A stretch of 64,000 bases of DNA. Source: Methanomethylovorans hollandica DSM 15978. Its GTDB lineage: Archaea > Halobacteriota > Methanosarcinia > Methanosarcinales > Methanosarcinaceae. The notes under the pieces were generated by a model, which made no database searches, was not told where the DNA came from, and saw nothing but the letters and a program-made list of their open reading frames with translations. Position numbers and translations under genes: made by a program. Shown in pieces: positions 36,222 through 46,515 of this stretch (positions are counted from its first letter, which is position 1; every line of letters begins with the position of its first letter). The stretch spans positions 434,001 to 498,000 of the forward strand of contig NC_019977.1 in the NCBI RefSeq assembly GCF_000328665.1. The letters are read 5' to 3'.

Positions 36222-37220
36222 TCAGCCAATAAGTTGTTTAACGCGCTCTGCTATTGTGTTTCCTACTTCTCTTGTTGTGGATATGCCTCCCAGATCAGGT
36301 GTGACTATGTTCTGGTTTATAGCAAATTCTATGGCATCCTGTACCAGTTTTGCCTGGTGGTTCAATTCATACCACTCCAGCATCATTTTCAGGCTTAGGA
36401 TAGCAGCTATGGGGTTAGCTATGCCTTTTCCGGCAATATCGGGTGCACTTCCGTGTACAGGCTCAAAGAACGCATGTCCTTTGCCAATATTCGCACTTGG
36501 TACCAGTCCAAGTCCCCCGACCAGGGCAGCAGCCATATCGCTAAGTATATCCCCGAACAGGTTAGTGGTCACTACGACATCGTACCTGTTAGGGTGTACG
36601 ATAAGGTTGTAAGCCATGGAATCTACTAGGGTGTCGTGGTGATCTATGTGATATGAAGAGGCTGTCTGACGACATACGTCCAGGAACAACCTATCAGATT
36701 TAAGCACATTGGACTTATGGGCTATTTCCAGGCGATGCTGCCTGCTTTTGGCAAGTTTGCAGGCATAATCGGCTATCCTTGCAGACCCTTTGCGGGTAAT
36801 TACCCTTTTAGTGTATGCAACGTCTTCATGGAGCTCCTCTATGCCGGAATACATGCCCTCTGTGTTCTCCCTCACGATCACCAGGTTAAAATCACTTCGC
36901 CCTGTGACACCCACAATGCCATTTATGGGCTTTATAGGACGAATGTTAGCGTACATATCAAGCTCCTTTCGTATTGTAAGGAGTACACTCTTATAAGTAG
37001 GGTCAGAAGGTGTTGTTATAGCCCCAAATAAGATGCAATCGCACTCCTTCAGGACTGCAAGGTCATCATCGGTGATAGCAGAGCCTGTCTTTTCCCATTT
37101 TGCATATCCGAGTTCCACAGGTACTTTTTCCACAGGCAGGGCGAGTACATCCAGTACTTCTATCGCTGCAGGTATGACCTCTTTGCCGATCCCATCTCCT
37201 TCCACAACTGCAATTTTCAT
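36222..37220 (-). CDS. leuB: Isopropylmalate/homoisocitrate dehydrogenase family enzyme (LeuB/AksF)
   Basis: A 332-residue NAD-dependent beta-decarboxylating dehydrogenase: EGDGIGKEVIP at the start, LRKELDMYANIRPIKP-type substrate loop (here TIRKELDMYANIRP), RENTEGMYSG, the AHKSNVLK segment, NLFGDILSDMAA and the NAD motif EPVHGSAPDIAGKGIANP. It could serve leucine synthesis (3-isopropylmalate) or coenzyme B synthesis (homoisocitrate and longer homologues). The hydrophobic residues before the RK pair look isopropylmalate-like, but the partner small subunit carries a homoaconitase motif. GGTGATGATC precedes the ATG; the start overlaps the upstream gene by 4 nt. Confidence 0.88.
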   Translation of the reverse strand: MKIAVVEGDGIGKEVIPAAIEVLDVLALPVEKVPVELGYAKWEKTGSAITDDDLAVLKECDCILFGAITTPSDPTYKSVLLTIRKELDMYANIRPIKPINGIVGVTGRSDFNLVIVRENTEGMYSGIEELHEDVAYTKRVITRKGSARIADYACKLAKSRQHRLEIAHKSNVLKSDRLFLDVCRQTASSYHIDHHDTLVDSMAYNLIVHPNRYDVVVTTNLFGDILSDMAAALVGGLGLVPSANIGKGHAFFEPVHGSAPDIAGKGIANPIAAILSLKMMLEWYELNHQAKLVQDAIEFAINQNIVTPDLGGISTTREVGNTIAERVKQLIG

Positions 37221-38083
37221 TGATCATCACCCTGTTCTTTCTTTATCTGCTGTACAAGTTCCCGTATCGCTACTGCTATCTGGAACTCCGAAGCTCCCCA
37301 GTGGACCACGGTTCCTTTTATTCCATTGATCGTAGCAAGGCCTGATCTTTCGGACAAGCAGCATCTTGTAATGAAAGGCCTCTGGGGTGTGTAAATATCA
37401 GAACGGAATGGGCAGATGTTAATGAAATCATATTGAAGTCCAGGGAATCTTGATTCGAAGAGTTTCCGGGAGATCTCACAACCTACAAGTAATGATCCAT
37501 CCCCGGTAACAATGTCAGAGTCGAGGCATTTCCCTTTAAGTCCTGATGAAGAACATGGGAAAACGGTTTTTTCTCCTTCGAACTGTCTCAGGTCCTTCAT
37601 GTTCTCGTTAAACCGTATGCTCAGGTCTCCAAAGATACCGCTTGCCTCAAGTTTTCTGATCATAAGGCTAAGCCAGGAGGGCTCAGGTGGAACCACATCT
37701 ACAATCTCAAGGTCGATTATTTCAGAGAGGTCCGGTGCGTGCACAAATGTAACATGTCTGTCGAGCCCTGTAAAGATGACTGTATTTACATCTGCCTTAC
37801 AAAGTTCTGAAGCTTTCTCTATAAGAAGCCGTCTATCTTTGATATTCAATAACGCATCATACTTGAGAACCTGTTTTCCGGAGGCTAAAAGTTCGATCTT
37901 TGTGACCTTTCTTAACAGTTCTTCTCCGGTGTGCTCAACCCGATACACTGAGTACTCTTTATCAATATCAGTGAGCTGTTCTACTATGATATACCGGCTT
38001 AGGAAATATACAGGTTCGTCATCTGCATCGTCAGGATGTATCCCGGTAACTCCCACGTACTTGTACTCTTCAGGGAATATCAT
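37217..38083 (-). CDS. Uncharacterised methanogen protein coupled to the leuB/leuD-like genes
   Basis: A 288-residue protein of no recognised function, containing a WLSLMIRKLEASGIFGDL segment, a region with several cysteines (PCSSSGLKGKCLD, GCEISR, NICPF, TRCCLSERSG) and a final VHWGASEFQIAVAIRELV. No membrane segment is present. It lies between the small-subunit gene (8-nt gap) and the dehydrogenase gene (4-nt overlap), so all three are almost certainly translated together. The cysteines could bind a metal cluster, but their spacing fits no motif I know. Context suggests a role in 2-oxoacid chain elongation. Confidence 0.8.
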   Translation of the reverse strand: MIFPEEYKYVGVTGIHPDDADDEPVYFLSRYIIVEQLTDIDKEYSVYRVEHTGEELLRKVTKIELLASGKQVLKYDALLNIKDRRLLIEKASELCKADVNTVIFTGLDRHVTFVHAPDLSEIIDLEIVDVVPPEPSWLSLMIRKLEASGIFGDLSIRFNENMKDLRQFEGEKTVFPCSSSGLKGKCLDSDIVTGDGSLLVGCEISRKLFESRFPGLQYDFINICPFRSDIYTPQRPFITRCCLSERSGLATINGIKGTVVHWGASEFQIAVAIRELVQQIKKEQGDDQ

Positions 38084-38091
38084 TACAACCT

Positions 38092-38571
38092 CTATTTTTT
38101 CCCCATCATGGATCTGCGGTGGGCTACAAGTCCTCCATCATTGAGTATTTCAAGAAGGAAATCTGGCAGTTTATTACCTGAATATTGTTTTCCATTCACG
38201 GTGGCCTTTCCGTTTTCCAGGTCAACTTCTATCTCATCTCCTTCCTGGCACTGCACATCGGCTTCCATCAGAGGGAGTCCAACGTTTATGGCATTGCGGA
38301 AGAAAATCCTCCCGAAGGATCTGGCCACAACACAGGCAACTCCTGCAAATTTGAGGGCAAGGGCAGCCTGTTCCCTTGAAGAGCCGCATCCGAAGTTATT
38401 GCCGCCTACTACTATATCCCCGGGTTTTATCTTTTTGGAAAAATCAGGGTCTATACCTTCCATTGCATGATCAGCGAACACCTGCATATCCGTAGTGCGG
38501 AGATATTTTCCAGGTATTATTACGTCTGTATCGATATCGTCTCCAAATACCCATACTTTTCCTTTAATCAT
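38092..38571 (-). CDS. Small subunit of isopropylmalate isomerase/homoaconitase (LeuD/HacB), homoaconitase-type loop
   Basis: A 159-residue swivelling subunit of the aconitase superfamily: [19 protein letters not shown], then [15 protein letters not shown] and the C-terminal [15 protein letters not shown]. The loop after PGK reads YLRT (residues 23-26). In M. jannaschii this same motif marks the homoaconitase small subunit MJ1271 of the coenzyme B pathway and separates it from the leucine enzyme. I therefore favour homoaconitase (HacB/AksE); the leucine enzyme cannot be excluded. The large subunit is not in this window. AGGAGTG precedes the ATG. Confidence 0.88.
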   Translation of the reverse strand: MIKGKVWVFGDDIDTDVIIPGKYLRTTDMQVFADHAMEGIDPDFSKKIKPGDIVVGGNNFGCGSSREQAALALKFAGVACVVARSFGRIFFRNAINVGLPLMEADVQCQEGDEIEVDLENGKATVNGKQYSGNKLPDFLLEILNDGGLVAHRRSMMGKK

Positions 38572-38573
38572 TT

Positions 38574-41090
38574 TTACACTCCTATAGTACTGCCCTTAAG
38601 GATGTCGTTTTCACTGACCCTTACTTCTTTTATCACACTGCCATAACTGATCTGGTATGGTCTTGTAGGAGCAACATCAAACTGGGTCTGGCCGGTGATC
38701 GGTCCTTCTGTCGAGTATGGAACTGTGAATGAATATGTTCCGTTTGATGTCATTGTCTGTGAATACATGAATGAACGACCCAGGCTTGTACTAATTATCG
38801 TACTTATGGTCACATTCTCACCAGCAGGGGCAGTTCCTGTGATCTTTGCTCCTTCTACATATTCGAATATCTTCACATAACCTGTGTTATCTTCTTTGAT
38901 GCTTCCACTGAGGAGCACGTTGTACACGTTCTTATATCCAGCTTCCTGACTCTGGGCGGTGCTAGGTGATTCATGAACCATACGGTAGTGCTTCAGACCA
39001 TTACCGTCAAAAATATGCAGTTTTGCTTCCATGGAATTGTAGTAACGTTCACTAGGTACGGTTACTACTCCCTGATCACTCTGTACGGGTATGTAATAAT
39101 TGTTAGTGTCCATTGTCCATGCAGTCATGGCATAGAATTTCCCAGTGGCCATTTCAATATCAGACATGATATATCTGGCTCCCGTTTTTTCAGGGTCCGG
39201 ATGTATGGCTTCAAGGACTGCAGTGGCTTCTTCTTCACTAGAAGCTGTGAAGAATGTGGATGCACCAGGCTGATTCTCTTCTCCAATGTTACTTCTGCGC
39301 CCACCGATGCCTTGCTGGAAGGGGTTGGCATTTGGCAGTCGGCGTGCAATGGCCTCTATCTCGTGACCATAGTCCCACCAGGACATCACACCATAAGCTG
39401 TATCAGGGTAATCGAATATTTCCCCTTTCTCCGGCGCATCGTATATCTTAAGGAAATCAATGCCCGGGTCAGGAGTATTGGCTTCCATCCAGAAAAGTGC
39501 TTCCAGCCAGTAGTCGTTCGCCCCGCTGGTATACTGTGACTGCTGCATGGCAAGGCTATAACTTGGATACGCTACAAGCAACAGCAGAAGGAAAATGGTT
39601 GTCAGGTGGGCAATTTTGACATTCTTGCTCAAACACCCTGGAAGTTTCCCGATGGAGTTCATCTTGTCGTGACAGGCATCTTCGATCTTCTTCCATCCCG
39701 TCATGTCAAGGACCTTTGCTGCGAAGTACCCGGCCAGCACTGCAACGTTGATCGAGTAATAATATGCAAAGCGGTTCTGTCCGTATATGGCAAGCAGCAT
39801 GATGAAGGCCCACACAAGGATGAGTAGTTCTTCCGGTTTTTTGTCTTTCCAGATGCTGAAGGCCAGCATTACCATTGCGATCAATGATAAAAAGAATCCG
39901 GTGGCGAAGTTGTACCAGACCGAACTGAGGGTGAAGACACCACCGCGGTAGAAGATGGATGAGACTTCACCGATGGTGTTAAAGCCGCCGGTCTTTGCAG
40001 AGAAGATAGTTGCAGATATGCCTGTAATTGAACCAAATATTGAAGGCGATATCACTTTGATCGCCAGAAGCCCGATTATTAGTGTAGCGATCAATGCTAT
40101 CGGGTAATATATGGGTTTAAGTCTTTTATCATTGAGAACTTTGTGGACAATGCTCATGTATAAAAAGGCAAAAATAGCTGCAAGTGCAGTTGCAACATGG
40201 AACCATGAATAGATATAGGCACTGAATCCCATATCGGGTTTTATAAATGGGATAACGGGTAGCAGTCCCGCAATAAAAGTAATGATCCCTATTATTCCCA
40301 AATATTCAGTCGATTTGTTGTTAAGGTGATCTACAGTATATTGCACTGCTGCAAATATGACAATGATCATACCGAACATCGGGGCACCCGGCCAGGTAAG
40401 TTGATAGGCTGCATACATAAGCCCCGCAAGTATTGCAAATATTATTGGCCGGGCCGCTTCTTTGCTCTTGCTCTGCAGCATCTTTAAAGAAAGTTCCCTC
40501 TTTTTTGCTTCGATTAATGCAATCAAGAAGAACAACATCAATAATGAACTGAACAAAGTTTCTGCCACATGATGATCCGTAAAGATGATAGTTGAACGGC
40601 TAAGGAATTGTCCAGGGGCGATGGCTATAAGAAAAGCTGCAATAACACCGGTTTTTCTGTCCTTCAAGTACTTACCGATGTAGTATACGGGAATAACTGT
40701 AAGGGCACCCAGCACAGTCGGGAAATAAGCACCAATGATGTTTACAAGGCCTGTATCCGGATTACCAAGCCCTAGAATCAGTGCTGTCAACGCGATCATA
40801 TGATCTAAAAGTGGTCCGAAATGTATGTAAGCTCCATTTGGGAAATTTGTTAATGGGTTGTAGAACATGCCGTGAGGGTAGTTGTGTAAGAGCACTTCTA
40901 CAATGCGCATATGGTATAAGGGGTCGTTACTGAACCTGACAAAGCCGTTTGGCAGGAACACGCTGTCACGGGGACGAATCCTTATATAAAATGCAATCAG
41001 TGCACTTATAATCACAAAAAGTGCTGCCAACCAACTGGTTTGACCTCTTTCCTTTACCGATATACTTGATATCTTTGATATCTTTGTCAT
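38574..41090 (-). CDS. aglB: Oligosaccharyltransferase AglB (STT3 family)
   Basis: An 838-residue membrane enzyme. About a dozen N-terminal transmembrane segments are followed by a large extracellular domain with the catalytic signature WWDYGHEI. The first external loop has [11 protein letters not shown] and the DHHVAET motif that binds metal and lipid-linked sugar. It transfers the glycan from dolichyl phosphate to Asn of surface proteins such as archaellins and S-layer. AGGTG 9 nt upstream favours ATG 41090 over GTG 41102. It lies next to the glycan-assembly genes and is divergent in function but co-directional with them. Confidence 0.95.
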   Translation of the reverse strand: MTKISKISSISVKERGQTSWLAALFVIISALIAFYIRIRPRDSVFLPNGFVRFSNDPLYHMRIVEVLLHNYPHGMFYNPLTNFPNGAYIHFGPLLDHMIALTALILGLGNPDTGLVNIIGAYFPTVLGALTVIPVYYIGKYLKDRKTGVIAAFLIAIAPGQFLSRSTIIFTDHHVAETLFSSLLMLFFLIALIEAKKRELSLKMLQSKSKEAARPIIFAILAGLMYAAYQLTWPGAPMFGMIIVIFAAVQYTVDHLNNKSTEYLGIIGIITFIAGLLPVIPFIKPDMGFSAYIYSWFHVATALAAIFAFLYMSIVHKVLNDKRLKPIYYPIALIATLIIGLLAIKVISPSIFGSITGISATIFSAKTGGFNTIGEVSSIFYRGGVFTLSSVWYNFATGFFLSLIAMVMLAFSIWKDKKPEELLILVWAFIMLLAIYGQNRFAYYYSINVAVLAGYFAAKVLDMTGWKKIEDACHDKMNSIGKLPGCLSKNVKIAHLTTIFLLLLLVAYPSYSLAMQQSQYTSGANDYWLEALFWMEANTPDPGIDFLKIYDAPEKGEIFDYPDTAYGVMSWWDYGHEIEAIARRLPNANPFQQGIGGRRSNIGEENQPGASTFFTASSEEEATAVLEAIHPDPEKTGARYIMSDIEMATGKFYAMTAWTMDTNNYYIPVQSDQGVVTVPSERYYNSMEAKLHIFDGNGLKHYRMVHESPSTAQSQEAGYKNVYNVLLSGSIKEDNTGYVKIFEYVEGAKITGTAPAGENVTISTIISTSLGRSFMYSQTMTSNGTYSFTVPYSTEGPITGQTQFDVAPTRPYQISYGSVIKEVRVSENDILKGSTIGV

Positions 41091-41246
41091 ATTATGGGAC
41101 ACCTTTTGATTATGAAACTCGTTTCATGATACTTACTTATCAGAAAATATCTATCAAGATTACTTAGTATAGCACAGCTCAGATTTATATATGGGCTTAT
41201 AATATCCTACTTTATTTAATCTCTTTGTTACATGTATGTACTTTAA

Positions 41247-42386
41247 TTATAAAGGTTCTAATTCTACGGATTTTAGAACTTTCTCATACATAGTTTCAAT
41301 ATTTCTCCAATCGAATGTTTCTGCAATATCTATATATTTTTGTCTATCTGTTTCAGTTTCTAATATATTTTGGATACTTTCAACGAATGATACTTCATCA
41401 TCATAGTAATAAATATCATCACCAAGTGCGTTTTTTACGGCCTTCATCCTGCTTGAAAGAACAGGTACTCCACATGCAAGATAATTGAATATTTTTCCAC
41501 CTACAGCTACCTCGTTCTTCATGACATGTTTTAAAGGATTAAGTCCGATGTCCATCGCGGATATATATTTGTATAATTCCGAATATTCTACTCTTCCTTT
41601 GAATATCATCCTGTCAAGTACACCAAGCTCATTTGCGAGGGATTTTATTGTTTCTCCGTAGTCAGTGAATAATCCAGGGCCTATTATCAATAATTTAGCA
41701 TCCAGTTTTGGCAAAGCTTTTATGGCTGTCTCCAGGTCGACCCAATATTCAAGTGATCCGACATAACCTATGATGGTGCCTTCCAATCCTAGTTCTTTTT
41801 TTGCATATTCTCTTGGAATAATTTCAAAGACCGATGTGTCTACTCCATTTGGTATGACATGTATGCTCTTTTCACTGAGATGCTGCAAGAAATCTTTTAA
41901 TTCAGTTGTTACTGTGATCAATGAGTCTGCATTTTTTAGATTATAGTGGATTATCCGTCTTACTCCGTACTTCACAATTTTTCCAAAAAAAGAATCAGGA
42001 TAATATGTAGCTGCAGATTCTTCATAGTGATCAAGGTAATCAAATACAATGGGAGTTTTTCCTTTAACAAGGTTTACCAAAAAAGCAGGCAGAATATTAG
42101 CAGAAACAACTACATCAATTTTTTCCTTTTTAAGTATGTTCCTTATTTTGAACATGTGATATACACTGTTGACAATATAATATGCTGATGGGTCATTAAC
42201 ATTAATTGCAGTAACATCATGAAGCTTACATTTAGTTGTCCTGGGATTTTGATCTTTGAATTTTTTAAGTTTAAAATTAATGACATGAACATTATGTTTT
42301 TCTGCCATTATATCAAAGATAAAGTTCAGTCTATTTGGAACGGGATGTTTGGTCCAGTCTGTTGTAGGTATAACCAAAATATTCAT
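41247..42386 (-). CDS. Glycosyltransferase family 4 protein
   Basis: A 379-residue GT-B enzyme. The C-terminal half has the nucleotide-sugar binding region: GLEGTIIGYVGSLEYW, LLIIGPGL, ISAMDIGLNPL and NYLACGVPVLSS. The N-terminal half (MNILVIPTTDWTKHPVPNRLNF) is the variable acceptor domain. It should add a sugar to a lipid-linked or surface polysaccharide; donor and acceptor are unknown. The gene is visibly richer in A and T than aglB. Its start is the first ATG, without a strong ribosome binding site. Confidence 0.88.
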   Translation of the reverse strand: MNILVIPTTDWTKHPVPNRLNFIFDIMAEKHNVHVINFKLKKFKDQNPRTTKCKLHDVTAINVNDPSAYYIVNSVYHMFKIRNILKKEKIDVVVSANILPAFLVNLVKGKTPIVFDYLDHYEESAATYYPDSFFGKIVKYGVRRIIHYNLKNADSLITVTTELKDFLQHLSEKSIHVIPNGVDTSVFEIIPREYAKKELGLEGTIIGYVGSLEYWVDLETAIKALPKLDAKLLIIGPGLFTDYGETIKSLANELGVLDRMIFKGRVEYSELYKYISAMDIGLNPLKHVMKNEVAVGGKIFNYLACGVPVLSSRMKAVKNALGDDIYYYDDEVSFVESIQNILETETDRQKYIDIAETFDWRNIETMYEKVLKSVELEPL

Positions 42387-42770
42387 TGCAAAATCTCTTA
42401 TTTCATATAATCATATAATCTTTCTGGGTATTATTTAATTGCATCTCTCCTCTCGGAGATTCGCACAGATAGCTTCACAAAAAAGTGTTAAAGAGGCTGT
42501 CAATCATATACATGTTCTATTTCTTAGACATTTTTATTTCTTGAGAATCAAAAAACTTTAATATATCTTTTTTTATTGTGGTTGAAACATTTTTTAATCC
42601 TTTCTTTGCTTTTTGCCTCATCTTTTTATGCAGATTGCTAATAATGCAATTTAAAGGTTTTGACTGTTGATCCAACCGCATCGAGTGACATCACAAATTA
42701 AGATGGTATTCTGGCACATAACAACGTTTTTATTCCTTTGGGTTTCTCAGTAACCTAATTGGTGATTAGT
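42387..42770. other. AT-rich intergenic region in the polysaccharide locus
   Basis: The 384 nt between two divergent glycosyltransferase genes. It contains a possible small minus-strand frame (listed separately) and promoter-like AT stretches. No complete gene, insertion sequence end or long repeat is seen. Confidence 0.4.
42517..42681 (-). CDS. Possible small lysine-rich ORF (54 aa) or gene remnant
   Basis: A frame starting MRLDQQSKPLNCIISNLHKK and ending FFDSQEIKMSKK then TAG. It is lysine-rich and the ATG has a GTGATG element 7 nt upstream. I do not recognise the family. It may be a small protein or the C-terminal remnant of a decayed gene; the adjacent frame on the same strand also has a short protein-like stretch (TILICDVTRCGWINSQN), which would fit a frameshifted relic. 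Confidence 0.25.
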   Translation of the reverse strand: MRLDQQSKPLNCIISNLHKKMRQKAKKGLKNVSTTIKKDILKFFDSQEIKMSKK

Positions 42771-43904
42771 TTGAAAATATGTATGCTAACTACCGTCCAC
42801 CCTCCCTTTGATACAAGAGTATTCTATAGAGAGGCACAGTCTCTCGTAAATCATGGTCACGAAGTGACAATAATTGCCCCACATACTGAAGTAATTAATG
42901 AAATAATAGACGGAGTACATATTAAAACAATACAAAAACCCAATTCAAAAGCGCTTCATTTTCTGACAATGTTTAAAATTTTCAAAGAAGGTTTTAAGAT
43001 AAAGTGTGATGTTTTCCACTGTCATGAGCCAGGTTCATTACTCATCTGTTTTATTCTTAAAGTGTTAACAGGAAATAAAATGGTTTACGATGCTCATGAG
43101 TATTACCCGGAGCTAATCGCAGAAAATGTTTTTTTCCCAAAAGTTGTCAAAAAACCAATACATGCAATTGTAAATAAAGGCGAACTTTTTCTATGCAAAT
43201 TTTGTGACTATATAATTACCGTTAACGAGTCGCTTAGAAAAAGATTTGCACAATTTGGGAATACTGTTGTGCTATATAATGTTCCGTCTTTGGATCTTTT
43301 TCCTCTACAGAATGTGGAAATGGAACAAAATACAATTGTTTATGCCGGTTATGTAAGTAGAGAAAGAGGCTTAGATAAATTATTAAAATCCCTGTTAGAT
43401 GTAAGAAAAGCATATCCTAATCTATTCCTTTTAGTAGCAGGTTATATTCAGGATACAGATGAATTTAAAATAGAAGTAAAAAATTTTATCGATGATAACA
43501 GTCTCAATGGGAATGTCAAAATTACAGGTTGGTTACCCTACGCAGATATTGTTACAAACATACAAAAATCCATGGCAGGAATGATTCTATTCCAGCCAAT
43601 ATATTACAACAATATAATCGGATTACCAAATAAATTATTTGAATATATGGCATGTGGAAAACCTGTAATTGCAAGTGATTTTCCGGAAATAAGGGCAATT
43701 GTCAAAGAAGCCAATTGCGGTCTCCTTATAGACTCTTCAAATATTGACGATATAACAAAAGCAATTATCTGGATCATGAACAATCCAAAAGAAGCACAAG
43801 AGATGGGATCAAGAGGAAGGAAATCGGTCGAAAAAAAATATAACTGGGCAGAAATGGAAAAATTACTGTTTAACATGTATGATGATATTTCAATAGTTCA
43901 GTAA
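42771..43904 (+). CDS. Glycosyltransferase family 4 protein
   Basis: About 377 aa. The GT-B fold is evident: N-terminal CMLTTVHPPFDTRVFYREAQ, central CHEPGSL, and the C-terminal VYAGYVSRERGLDKLLKSL, the KLFEYMACGKPVIASDFPE motif with the donor-binding Glu. GGTGATT followed by TTG at 42771 fixes the start; an earlier TTG at 42759 lies before the ribosome binding site. It is the only plus-strand gene of the cluster and its stop overlaps the flippase stop by 15 nt from the opposite strand. Confidence 0.87.
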   Translation: MKICMLTTVHPPFDTRVFYREAQSLVNHGHEVTIIAPHTEVINEIIDGVHIKTIQKPNSKALHFLTMFKIFKEGFKIKCDVFHCHEPGSLLICFILKVLTGNKMVYDAHEYYPELIAENVFFPKVVKKPIHAIVNKGELFLCKFCDYIITVNESLRKRFAQFGNTVVLYNVPSLDLFPLQNVEMEQNTIVYAGYVSRERGLDKLLKSLLDVRKAYPNLFLLVAGYIQDTDEFKIEVKNFIDDNSLNGNVKITGWLPYADIVTNIQKSMAGMILFQPIYYNNIIGLPNKLFEYMACGKPVIASDFPEIRAIVKEANCGLLIDSSNIDDITKAIIWIMNNPKEAQEMGSRGRKSVEKKYNWAEMEKLLFNMYDDISIVQ

Positions 43905-45335
43905 ATTTTTTATTTCAGTACGCACACCTGTATCAATCTTCAATAAAAACATTGTATACACAATTCCTCCAAGTAAAACAGACAAAAGTGTGATCCATAT
44001 GTTCGAAAGTGGTATTAACAAACGATAAAATCCCAGGAAGACAACCATAATTGATGATGAGATTATTACATTCCTGACAGGTACATACTCTATATTAACA
44101 TTTATGAACCTGGATAAAACAAAATAGGCGAGTAAAGCGTTTAATGTCATAGTTAACAATGTAGCTAAAGCTGCTCCCTCTATGCCTAACGCCGGAATTA
44201 GGGCAAAATTCAATATAATGTTAGCTGTTGCTGCAACGATGGTAACTTTTAATGCTTTTTTGGGATGGTTAAGGCCATTAATATATGTCGTCTGAAGAAA
44301 TACAAATACATTTACCACTTGCATCACAAGAAGCAGATACAGGGTATAATTTCCATTCTCAAAATCAGAGCCATAAAAATAATATAGTAGCTTATCGCCA
44401 AGCAGAACCCCTCCCGCCAGAACAGGGACAGCAAGCATCAATGAATAAGTAAAAGCCTTTGAAAGAGAAACTGCGATTCTATCTGTATCGCCAGATACGC
44501 TCCATTTACTTATATTTGGAAACAGAACGGTACGCATTGCAGTTGTTGTAAAAGCTGCTATAGTTGTGAACTGAAATACAACACGATATATGCCCACATC
44601 CGCAGTCTCTAAAAAATATCCAACCATAATAGTGTCAGCATAAGTAAATACAAGACTGCCACTTGAAGACAAAAATATCCAGAATGAATAGGAAACAAGG
44701 CTATGTAAATGATAAGATCTGAACCGTACTAATTTCATATCAAGATAACGCATTCCTATGATACTTGCTGCAATCATGCCAAAGATAAAACCTCCTGCGA
44801 GTCCCGCAGCACCAAAACCCAGAAAAACAGCTACAACTTGAAAAAATATGCACAGTATGCTGTTTAGGAAGCCCATGGTCTGATAAATACCTGCTTTACC
44901 CATCCCATAGATGCCATAAAGAATGCTACTAAAAATAAACCCGGATACTAGTGCTACCAATAACCAGAAATACATATCATGGAGGTCTGTTAGCAATGGA
45001 TATATCAGGATTAAAACAGCAATTGAAAATACAACCAAAATCATACGACTGACAACAAATGCTGAATAAAATTCGTTCTGATCTTTACCTTCGCTTATAC
45101 GTTTTACAACAGCTCCACCAAAGCCACCATCATAAAATAGATTTAAAGTACCAACATATGCCAAAAACAGAAAATATGCACCAAGCACACTGGCACCGAT
45201 TGTATGAGCAAAATACATTGTGCTCAAAAACCCAATAAATGTTATAGCAATCTGTAAGATCAGAATAACCATGCTTTGACGTCTAATAGGCTCAATACGC
45301 ATTAATCTGTTGAAAATAGTAGACATTGTAGGCAT
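43890..45335 (-). CDS. Polysaccharide flippase (Wzx/RfbX family)
   Basis: A 481-residue protein with about 14 hydrophobic segments of the MOP/polysaccharide-biosynthesis exporter type; typical features are GASVLGAYFLFLAYVG near residues 45-60 and FGGAVVKRISEG. It moves lipid-linked oligosaccharides across the membrane, either to AglB or for a capsule-like polymer. GGAGAAATC precedes the ATG. Its 3' end overlaps the convergent glycosyltransferase gene. Confidence 0.88.
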   Translation of the reverse strand: MPTMSTIFNRLMRIEPIRRQSMVILILQIAITFIGFLSTMYFAHTIGASVLGAYFLFLAYVGTLNLFYDGGFGGAVVKRISEGKDQNEFYSAFVVSRMILVVFSIAVLILIYPLLTDLHDMYFWLLVALVSGFIFSSILYGIYGMGKAGIYQTMGFLNSILCIFFQVVAVFLGFGAAGLAGGFIFGMIAASIIGMRYLDMKLVRFRSYHLHSLVSYSFWIFLSSSGSLVFTYADTIMVGYFLETADVGIYRVVFQFTTIAAFTTTAMRTVLFPNISKWSVSGDTDRIAVSLSKAFTYSLMLAVPVLAGGVLLGDKLLYYFYGSDFENGNYTLYLLLVMQVVNVFVFLQTTYINGLNHPKKALKVTIVAATANIILNFALIPALGIEGAALATLLTMTLNALLAYFVLSRFINVNIEYVPVRNVIISSSIMVVFLGFYRLLIPLSNIWITLLSVLLGGIVYTMFLLKIDTGVRTEIKNLLNY

Positions 45336-45375
45336 GATTTCTCCGGTATATTAAAACTAAAATAAAATCTAATTG

Positions 45376-46515
45376 TCACTCATTTAAATTATTGGATAAT
45401 GACATCATAGTATGAAGAAGTTCATCAGCTCTTTTTTCCCAGGTGTGGTCCAGTCTAATGTCATATAACCCTTCTGACATATATTCGCGAAGTTTGGGAT
45501 TCTTAATCAGCAGTTCTATCTTTTTTGTAAAATCTTCGATGTTATAATCAACGTACAATATTGAATCATTTTGTCCTACATCAACTAAAGACTCACATTT
45601 TGTACATATAATAGGTTTACAGCACCCTATATACTCATAAAATTTCATAGGTGATGACTCATTGAGATATTTTACTTCTGGATTATATGGCATAACAAAG
45701 ATATCTATGTCTTTTAATGACATTGGTATATCTTTTCTTGGAATTTCTTTTCTGATAATGAAATCACTGTTTTCTATAACATCTTTTAAATCATCTGAAA
45801 TCCCTTCTCCATAGGTGCCGAATAAAAACAACTTTAAGTACGGGTATTTTTCATGCAGATTCACACAAGATTGAACTAATATGTCAATTCCTCTGTTCTT
45901 TGTTAAACCTCCCATATAACCAATGTTGACAAAATCATCTTTTTGGTTTTTATATTTTGTTGGATATAATGTAATAAAAGAATATTCAAATGCGTTTGGG
46001 ATGAAAACGATTTTTATGTTTTCGTTCAAGTTGTATACTTTTTTCAAGGAATTCCACATAGGTTTGTTAAGGATAATCACTAAAGATGATTTTTCAATAC
46101 ACTCTTTTTCAATTTTTTTAGTCAATTTAGGTTTGCCTTTTCCAAGTACATTCACTTGTTCAATGGTATCATGAATATCTAAGATAATTTTTAAATCGAG
46201 TATTTCTGAAATTTTAAAAATCATTCTATTTTGGATAGTGTGCAATGAATAGGGGTAAGCAAAAAAAACGAGTGGCTTATCTTTTATAAGGATGGTTATT
46301 GACTTCAACGCAACAATTGATTTAATTATATTGTTAAAAAATATGTTTTTTAATGTGCTTTGTGGAAATTGTTTAAATTTGATCGATTTAAGATTGATGT
46401 TTTGAGATTCATTTAACGCATTTAAAAGATAATGTATTCTAGTATAAGTTCCAGAGGTATTATCTCCCAAATCACTTAAGATATTACCATCGATCACTGC
46501 AAAAACATCAATCAT
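45376..46515 (-). CDS. Glycosyltransferase (GT-B, family 4-like)
   Basis: A 379-residue GT-B protein rich in Lys, Ile and Asn, reflecting the AT-rich DNA. The C-terminal half has NIGYMGGLTKNRGIDILVQS, LFLFGTYGEG and MKFYEYIGCCKPIICTKCES with the donor-binding Glu of EY. GTGATC precedes ATG 46515. Substrates cannot be told. It lies upstream of and co-directional with the flippase, with a 40-nt gap. Confidence 0.83.
   Translation of the reverse strand: MIDVFAVIDGNILSDLGDNTSGTYTRIHYLLNALNESQNINLKSIKFKQFPQSTLKNIFFNNIIKSIVALKSITILIKDKPLVFFAYPYSLHTIQNRMIFKISEILDLKIILDIHDTIEQVNVLGKGKPKLTKKIEKECIEKSSLVIILNKPMWNSLKKVYNLNENIKIVFIPNAFEYSFITLYPTKYKNQKDDFVNIGYMGGLTKNRGIDILVQSCVNLHEKYPYLKLFLFGTYGEGISDDLKDVIENSDFIIRKEIPRKDIPMSLKDIDIFVMPYNPEVKYLNESSPMKFYEYIGCCKPIICTKCESLVDVGQNDSILYVDYNIEDFTKKIELLIKNPKLREYMSEGLYDIRLDHTWEKRADELLHTMMSLSNNLNE

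Noticed and set aside
36130-36612. 160-codon plus-strand frame over arlJ and the leuB-like gene
   Set aside because: It is an antisense shadow; both underlying genes match known families along their full length.
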